Assembly (NCBI RefSeq): GCF_003086295.3
Contig: NC_092038.1
Location: 131,305,132-131,369,131 of the forward strand
Reading direction: 5' to 3'
DNA length: 64,000 bases
From: Arachis hypogaea
Lineage: Eukaryota > Streptophyta > Magnoliopsida > Fabales > Fabaceae
Part shown: one piece after another, positions 57,801 to 64,000 of the stretch
Layout: each line of letters starts with the position of its first letter
Position numbering within the stretch: position 1 is the stretch's first letter
Translations under genes and position numbers: made by a program
Notes under the pieces: generated by a model
What the model saw: the letters and a program-made list of their open reading frames with translations, nothing else
The model's database searches: none
What the model was told of the DNA's origin: nothing

Positions 57801-58600
57801 TTTGAATCATGGACAGGGAGGAAACAACTTTTGTTATCCAAATACAGACGGATAAAAACATAAATTAGGACCTAAGAGGAGCCTTTTAACATTATTTTAA
57901 TTATTACTCCGATGCATGTTGGCATGTGTGGTTTAGATTGGAAAAATGGAGATATTGTTATGGGGAAAATGGTAAACCCATAAGTCCATAACCATTTATA
58001 AGTTTGTCAACTGAAGGTTAGTTCTTTGTTTTGGAAAATAGTGTATAGAGTTGTCAAAGATGTCACCCTCTGCTCCAATTTGTTTTTTGTTTTTTTGATC
58101 CACATGTTAATGAATTTGAATTCTGAAACAATTTAGAGCATACAAAATGCTATCTTTTATGAGCAGCAAGAGGAACATTTACTGTGCAACTTGAACTATT
58201 TGTAGTTGCCAAGTCAAATAGAGATAGAACTTCTTTGATTACTTGCTTTTGGTGTTACTTTTAGTGCTAATGTTTCACATGTATTAAGGACTACATTAGC
58301 TGTTTCCTTACTCATTTAGGAAACTAAAATGTTGTGCAATTATAGTGGTTCATTATTTTTTATTTTTGATTGAGGAGTTGTTTTTGTGATGTAGATGGAG
58401 CATGAAAAATGTGATTTTGATGTCAATGATTATGGTGAGGAGGATGAGGAGGAACAAGAAGAGGAAGAAAATGGAGAGGAAAGAACACTTGAGGAAGACC
58501 AAAGTGGATGAAATAATGATGAGATGGAATAATTTGAGAAAGTGTATAAAGATCTTTATCACCAGGAGCTATAGCAATTATTAACCTTTTATTCTTAACA
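54880..58600 (+). other. Unassigned region with several exon-like patches
   Basis: AT-rich DNA with short patches that read like exons but match no family I recognise. At about 54880: GGNEGEFDGWKWSRPNGG. At 55370-55490: DVPIKTLKIYGAEPPSNPTY then ALEEPIVSVGDNEIHA. At 55934-56022: LKELESFAGRQDRIIYNEKH then IDNFGIVHPK before a GTATAG donor-like site. At 57212-57283: [20 protein letters not shown]. At 58393-58510: an acidic stretch EEDEEEQEEEENGEER. They lie on one strand in one direction, so they may be remains of one decayed gene. Evidence for a working gene is weak. Confidence 0.3.
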
Positions 58601-61600
58601 TTGATTCATGTAGTTTAGTTTTAATAATATTTGATTCCATCATATTTTCAGTTGTTTTAATAGGTACATGTGTAAGGACATTAAGAAGAGTATTTATAAT
58701 TTGTGATCAAGACATGGCTGGTAGCCTCATTGATGAACTAAATGAATACCAGATCTTTGATCGAGTCCTCCCTTCCTCCTTTTATTCCTTGCTTTTTTAA
58801 TTGCATACCATGAATATACCTGTCTTTAGTTTTGGAATTCACAGATCCAAAAGTTAGATGCTTCAGTGCATTGTTGCAGCCATCAAGAGACTTGGATTCT
58901 TCATTTTTTACTATCTTGAAGTTCTAATTTTTCTTCTATGTGGTATTTTCATTTAATTGTTTTTTGGTTCATACAATTTCATAAGAAAAAATGTGTCTAA
59001 TTACTAAAATAGAATAGTAAATGTTAGACATACTAGCAAAATTAGCTGTAAACTCTATTAATTTGAGCTACAGACATATGTAGCAGAGTTTTGTTGGTAA
59101 TGCACCATGAGTTTTGACAAAATGGTAATCTTGCTTTCCATAAAATACTTGCTTCAATTTAAACTTTTTTGAGTCAAAGTACATAATTTATTTTGGTAGT
59201 ATTAAAAATTTAAAAGGGATTATTTTCATTGCAAATAAAATATTTTTGTGATAACATTTGTTAGGTGTATAATTAACTTAAAAAGCGAACCTTACTTTAT
59301 TAAAAATTTAACAGTTTTTGGCACGAAATTTAATTTTGGCTAGGTATTGTTTTCCTCAAGATTTTTAGTTCATATGAAAGATTGATGCATTAGCACATAG
59401 ATTTATTTTTATAATTTTATACATCAAGTGATAAGTTTGAGGCTATATAGTTTTATTCATTCATTCACTATTGATAGAGGGGATGAGATCCCTTTGATCG
59501 AGTCCATTTTAACTAATTAAGCATAAATTGAATGCTCTATAAAATTAATAAATAATTTGATTTAAGTTTTTAAATGATATAATTTTTAACTCTAGGATAT
59601 CCTTTGCTGTTGATTTTAAATTAAAAAGATGATATTGAATTGAAATAATATGATATCTTTTGCAGCTGAACAAAAAAGGTTTAGAATTTAAGGTTTAGAA
59701 AAAATTTATACATGATTTTATGAGAAATTTTTAAAATAATAATTAGCATTATTAAACTTTGAGTAACTCCATACTTTATAGATGCTGTTTGTATTTGTTT
59801 GTTTAGAAAGATGTTGGATAAGAAATTTTAAATTTAGAACTAATTAGGATTTACAATATTTATTGTGAAATTTAGTAAAAAGTAGTATTAGTCCTTGCTT
59901 TTAGCAAAGATTAAAAAAGGTTTTTGGCTGATTTTTTTTTTGTTACTAAACATTTCCGTTAAAAAAATTGAACATATTCTTAATCTTTGGTGTGCTTTGT
60001 TATATTTATTGTACTTAAAGCATCATTGTAAAGTTAAAAGATGAATGTGAGCAAAAATGCAACATATCTTAAAAATCATTTACACCTTCCTATTAAAAGC
60101 AAATTTTGTAATTACTAAGCTTCTTTTTGCAATGCCATTCCATTTTAGAAATCTATATTTATGTCACTTTGGGTGGTACAATTATTAAAAAGTTAAAAAA
60201 TAAAAAAAATTTAAAAATATTATCTTAAAGTTTGCATAAATTTTATTTTATGACTAACATTTGAAATTGGATGCATAAAGTTTGATAAGATGAACTTAAA
60301 TTTAAATTGCATGATTGACAAGGCCGTATTAGGTAAGTATTCTTTAACTCATGATTGACAGTAATATTTTCATGTTCTTTTGAATATCTTTTTTCAAGTT
60401 TTTTAATATTAATTTTTTGGATAATTTTTTTTTCTCTTCCTTCTTTAAGTTTATGTTTTTTTGAAGCATTAAAAGATAGAGACTAATAGTGCAAATGAAG
60501 ATTGAGAATGTATAACTCTAGAACTAAAATTTAAATGAAGATTTATCAATATTTTTACTTGAGGTAGAAATATTAGGTATAGAATGCAATATGTTGTATT
60601 AAGGACCAAAAATCTTCGGCAACAGTAGTGCAGTGTGGCCATGCCAATTCTAGAGCTAAGATGCCATTTTTTTATTAATATTTTTAACTAAAGCCGATAT
60701 TTTTAAGATCTTTTAAAAGGGATGCACATAATTGAAAAGTTTTTAGATCCTTTGTGCATACAATTTTATTGATGACATAATGAGGGTCATGAACAATTTG
60801 TTAAAGCAATTTCGAAATTTTTTTTTATTTTACTATAAAATGCAAATTATTTGTTAAAGTATAAAAGAAATTTAAGTAATTACAATAATTTATTATAAAT
60901 TATAATTAAAAATACATATACAAAATTCTATCTTTAATTAGCTAAATCTACAAAAAAAAAGAAAGAAACAATTAGCATTTAGTTTAAATTATAATTCTTT
61001 AAACATATTAGTAGGGTGGGTTTAGGTTGCAAGTCATACTATCTTCACATCACTTATGATAGTATTTGTCAATTTTAAAAATTTTAAAAAATATTACAAT
61101 AGATTTAGATTTAAACTTGATAGGAGAGATTAATTCGATAGTTTATTTAGAATCACGTAAAATCTTGATTGATTTTTTTTTTTAATGTTTGACCAAAAAA
61201 AAGTTTGATTTAAGTAACATGATTGTTTACAAATTGCAACTATGAACTATAGATTATTTACATGACTAAATTTATTGATAGAAAGTTATTGATGAACTAA
61301 ATTCTTTTAAAGTTAGGACTTAAGTGATAGTTACGAATTCTTTTTTTATGTGAATTATGTACATGAACCAATTCTTTAATATACTTTAATTAATGAAATC
61401 ATTATTTTACTGTCTTTTTTATTTTTGAAGTTTGTGATACTATTATTCGAATCGACATTCACATCATGAAAAGACATATCGCTAAACCCATCTCAATTCA
61501 CTCTAACCATGGTTGGTTTTTCTATTTTTGATTATTTTATACGGGAGAGATTGGTGAAGGAGAATGCTTGGCTTCATTTAGCAATTTTATTAAAAGATTT

Positions 61601-62460
61601 AGGATAAATATCTACTTCTAATTGTTTCTCACTAAATTTTAAAGATTTTACTATTTGTTTTAACAATGTTTGCCATAGATATATTCTTATTAAACTGTGA
61701 ATTTGTATTCTTATTAAACTCCATTCTTTGCTGTTTGTGATAATAAATGAGACATATAGTATAGTTGGAAGAAATTGTATTTTTGAACATCTAAATTTAC
61801 CTATATTTCTTAAAAAGCTAAATAATTTTTTTTTTTCTGATTTATCACATTACATGCATAGGTTTGATGTACTGATTTTAAGTTATCGTATACTTTCTAT
61901 TTTAAAACAAATTTTTTTAATAACAATATAACAAATTATTTTTAAATTGGTCACTTTTATTATTAATGATACTTTTTTAATGTATTACTTTTTTCCTATT
62001 TACATTGGCAATTTATTCGTGCGTTTGTACGAGTAAAACAAATGGTGTTTACTACGGTACAACGATAAATTTATACGTACCAGTACAATAAAAATATGGA
62101 CAAATTAAAACACGATATGTGAATTATGTTTTCCATGTCAATAATTATTATTATTTTTTTAAATACATATTATATCAATGATTTTACTAAATTATCCTTA
62201 TACTTTAATAAAAATAAAAATAAAAATAAATTTAATTTAATTTTTATAAAAAGACTTAAATATCCTTCTTTTAGTATTGGACAAAAACAACCTTAACTCT
62301 TTAATTTAATCATAATTTCAATTAACTTTAGTTTTATAATTTTAAATTTAAATCAATTCAAAAATCAAAATCAAAATACATTTCATTATTCATATACACT
62401 ACAAAATTATTTTGTTTATCATGAACTCTAAAATCCTAAATTTCCAACGTACTCCAATCC
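58601..62460. other. AT-rich intergenic DNA, nothing recognised
   Basis: About 3.9 kb with no protein-like frame, no clear repeat ends and many A and T runs. Confidence 0.65.
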
Positions 62461-62489
62461 CGCTCTCCTCTCCTCTCGGAAACTGAAAA

Positions 62490-63111
<622 letters not shown>

Positions 63112-64000
63112 CTGTATGCAATATACTACAACCGATCCAAAGAAAAAAATGAAATTACTCTTACATTAGTGTATCTTCTTAATAAAAGCAAATAAGATAA
63201 TTGAAATATAGCTACACTTTGCTATGTCTTATTTTCATTATGTACTGTTTGTATATGTATGTATGTCTGCCTTTTTCATAGCCATAGGCAAAAGGAGCTT
63301 ATCATTTTTTAGGATCACTTTACTTTTCCTAGCATGAGAAGCTGCAATCACCAAAGATTGTTCCACTTCTTCTATTTTTGTCTCATTTGGACTCAAAGAA
63401 GTTCTTACTTCTCTCACCATATTATCTCTGACTTTATTCTTTTCATGAATCTTCTAAAGTCAATAAGAAAAAGTTATAATAGTAAATCATAAATGAACAT
63501 GAAAAAGGCCAAAATGCTAATGTGGTATTTCATCTGACAGTTAGTGATATGAGATTTTGGATTAGCTAAGAACAGGAAAGAAAAAAGAGTAGTTAAAAAG
63601 AGGCGGTGTGGTATTTCATCTGGTAGGGACGTAGTGATATGCAATTGATAATGGCTCAAGTGTTCTAAGCTGCTTTAGAATTTTTTCTTTTTACCCTTTT
63701 TATTTTTCACAGGCCAATTAACTTCAGAACAGGTTTTCCTGCTCAGCACCTTCTATAACTCCAATTGATTTTTGTTTTAAATGCAATGTAGGTGCCTCGA
63801 TAAAGCAGCTATAGTGTCTGATGCTGAGAGCAAAATTGATTATTTCCCTGATCCATGGAGACTGCACTGTGACACAAGTTGAGGAACTGAAGATCTTGCT
63901 CTGCATATTCTATCATCTCCCTAGGAAAATTGACTTTAAAATTTAAAATAAAATATCTACTTTTATTTTTGACTCTATGAAGATGCTTCTAACCTTTCAC
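63112..64000. other. Window end, no gene assigned
   Basis: Upstream side of the ACL5-like fragment. The minus-strand 60-codon frame at 63238-63420 (MVREVRTSLSPNETKIEEVE) has no family I recognise. At 63792-63850 the plus strand reads CLDKAAIVSDAESKID, faintly like the DKAAIL-DA helix of ILR3-type bHLH proteins, but without the flanking domain. A phrase GTGGTATTTCATCTG occurs twice (about 63522 and 63609). Confidence 0.3.

Noticed and set aside
63238..63420. Minus-strand 60-codon frame as the ACL5 first exon
   Set aside because: Its sequence does not resemble the thermospermine synthase N-terminus, and it lacks a phase-1 donor joining to exon A.

Overview
This is a plant nuclear genome window, almost certainly from a legume and most likely Arachis (peanut). 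The evidence is AT-rich intergenic DNA full of nested transposons, GT-AG introns in recognisable angiosperm genes (tau glutathione transferase, alpha-expansin A13, REVEILLE1 MYB, thermospermine synthase), and repeats that resemble, from memory, families abundant in peanut (Mutator-like MITE hairpins, MULEs carrying a plant mobile domain gene, a long gypsy-type LTR beginning TGTAACACCC on the minus strand). There are no bacterial or organellar features, no tRNA or rRNA gene and no CRISPR.

Layout. 1-2.5 kb: AT-rich DNA with two ATT microsatellites and a GC-rich duplicated block. 2.5-8.7 kb: decayed plus-strand L1-type LINE with an RRM-containing ORF1 and an ORF2 (endonuclease, reverse transcriptase, zf-RVT). 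10.7-11.9 kb: small degenerate LTR element on the minus strand with a 25-bp minisatellite inside and a SINE in one LTR (17-bp target-site duplication). 15.9-17.8 kb: two-exon tau GST gene. 18.6-21.1 kb: two-exon expansin gene with a 5'-truncated LINE tail in its intron. 21.9-25.3 kb: complete MULE-1 (9-bp TSD, long palindrome-rich TIRs) holding a truncated transposase gene and a truncated plant-mobile-domain (PMD) gene, convergent and fused at their 3' ends. 25.3-33.5 kb: decayed MULE-2 with the same convergent PMD/transposase layout, broken by a 2.9-kb solo LTR (5-bp TSD). 33.6-35.6 kb: three MITE-like elements. 36.3-38.3 kb: six-exon RVE1-type clock MYB gene. 44.7-48.2 kb: younger minus-strand LINE with an RNase H domain. 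52.4-53.2 kb: CYP94 P450 pseudogene. 54.3 kb: orphan first exon of an FQR1/WrbA-type quinone reductase. 58.6-62.4 kb: AT-rich, empty. 62.7-63.1 kb: three exons of an ACL5-type thermospermine synthase.

The three apparently functional host genes (GSTU, EXPA13-like, RVE1-like) are all on the minus strand and unrelated in function; they do not form a pathway. The most interesting structure is the pair of adjacent but different MULEs, each with a transposase gene and a PMD gene facing each other. This suggests a two-gene element family, and in MULE-1 a deletion joined the two genes so that each reading frame ends inside the other. All family names come from reading motifs by eye; no search was run.
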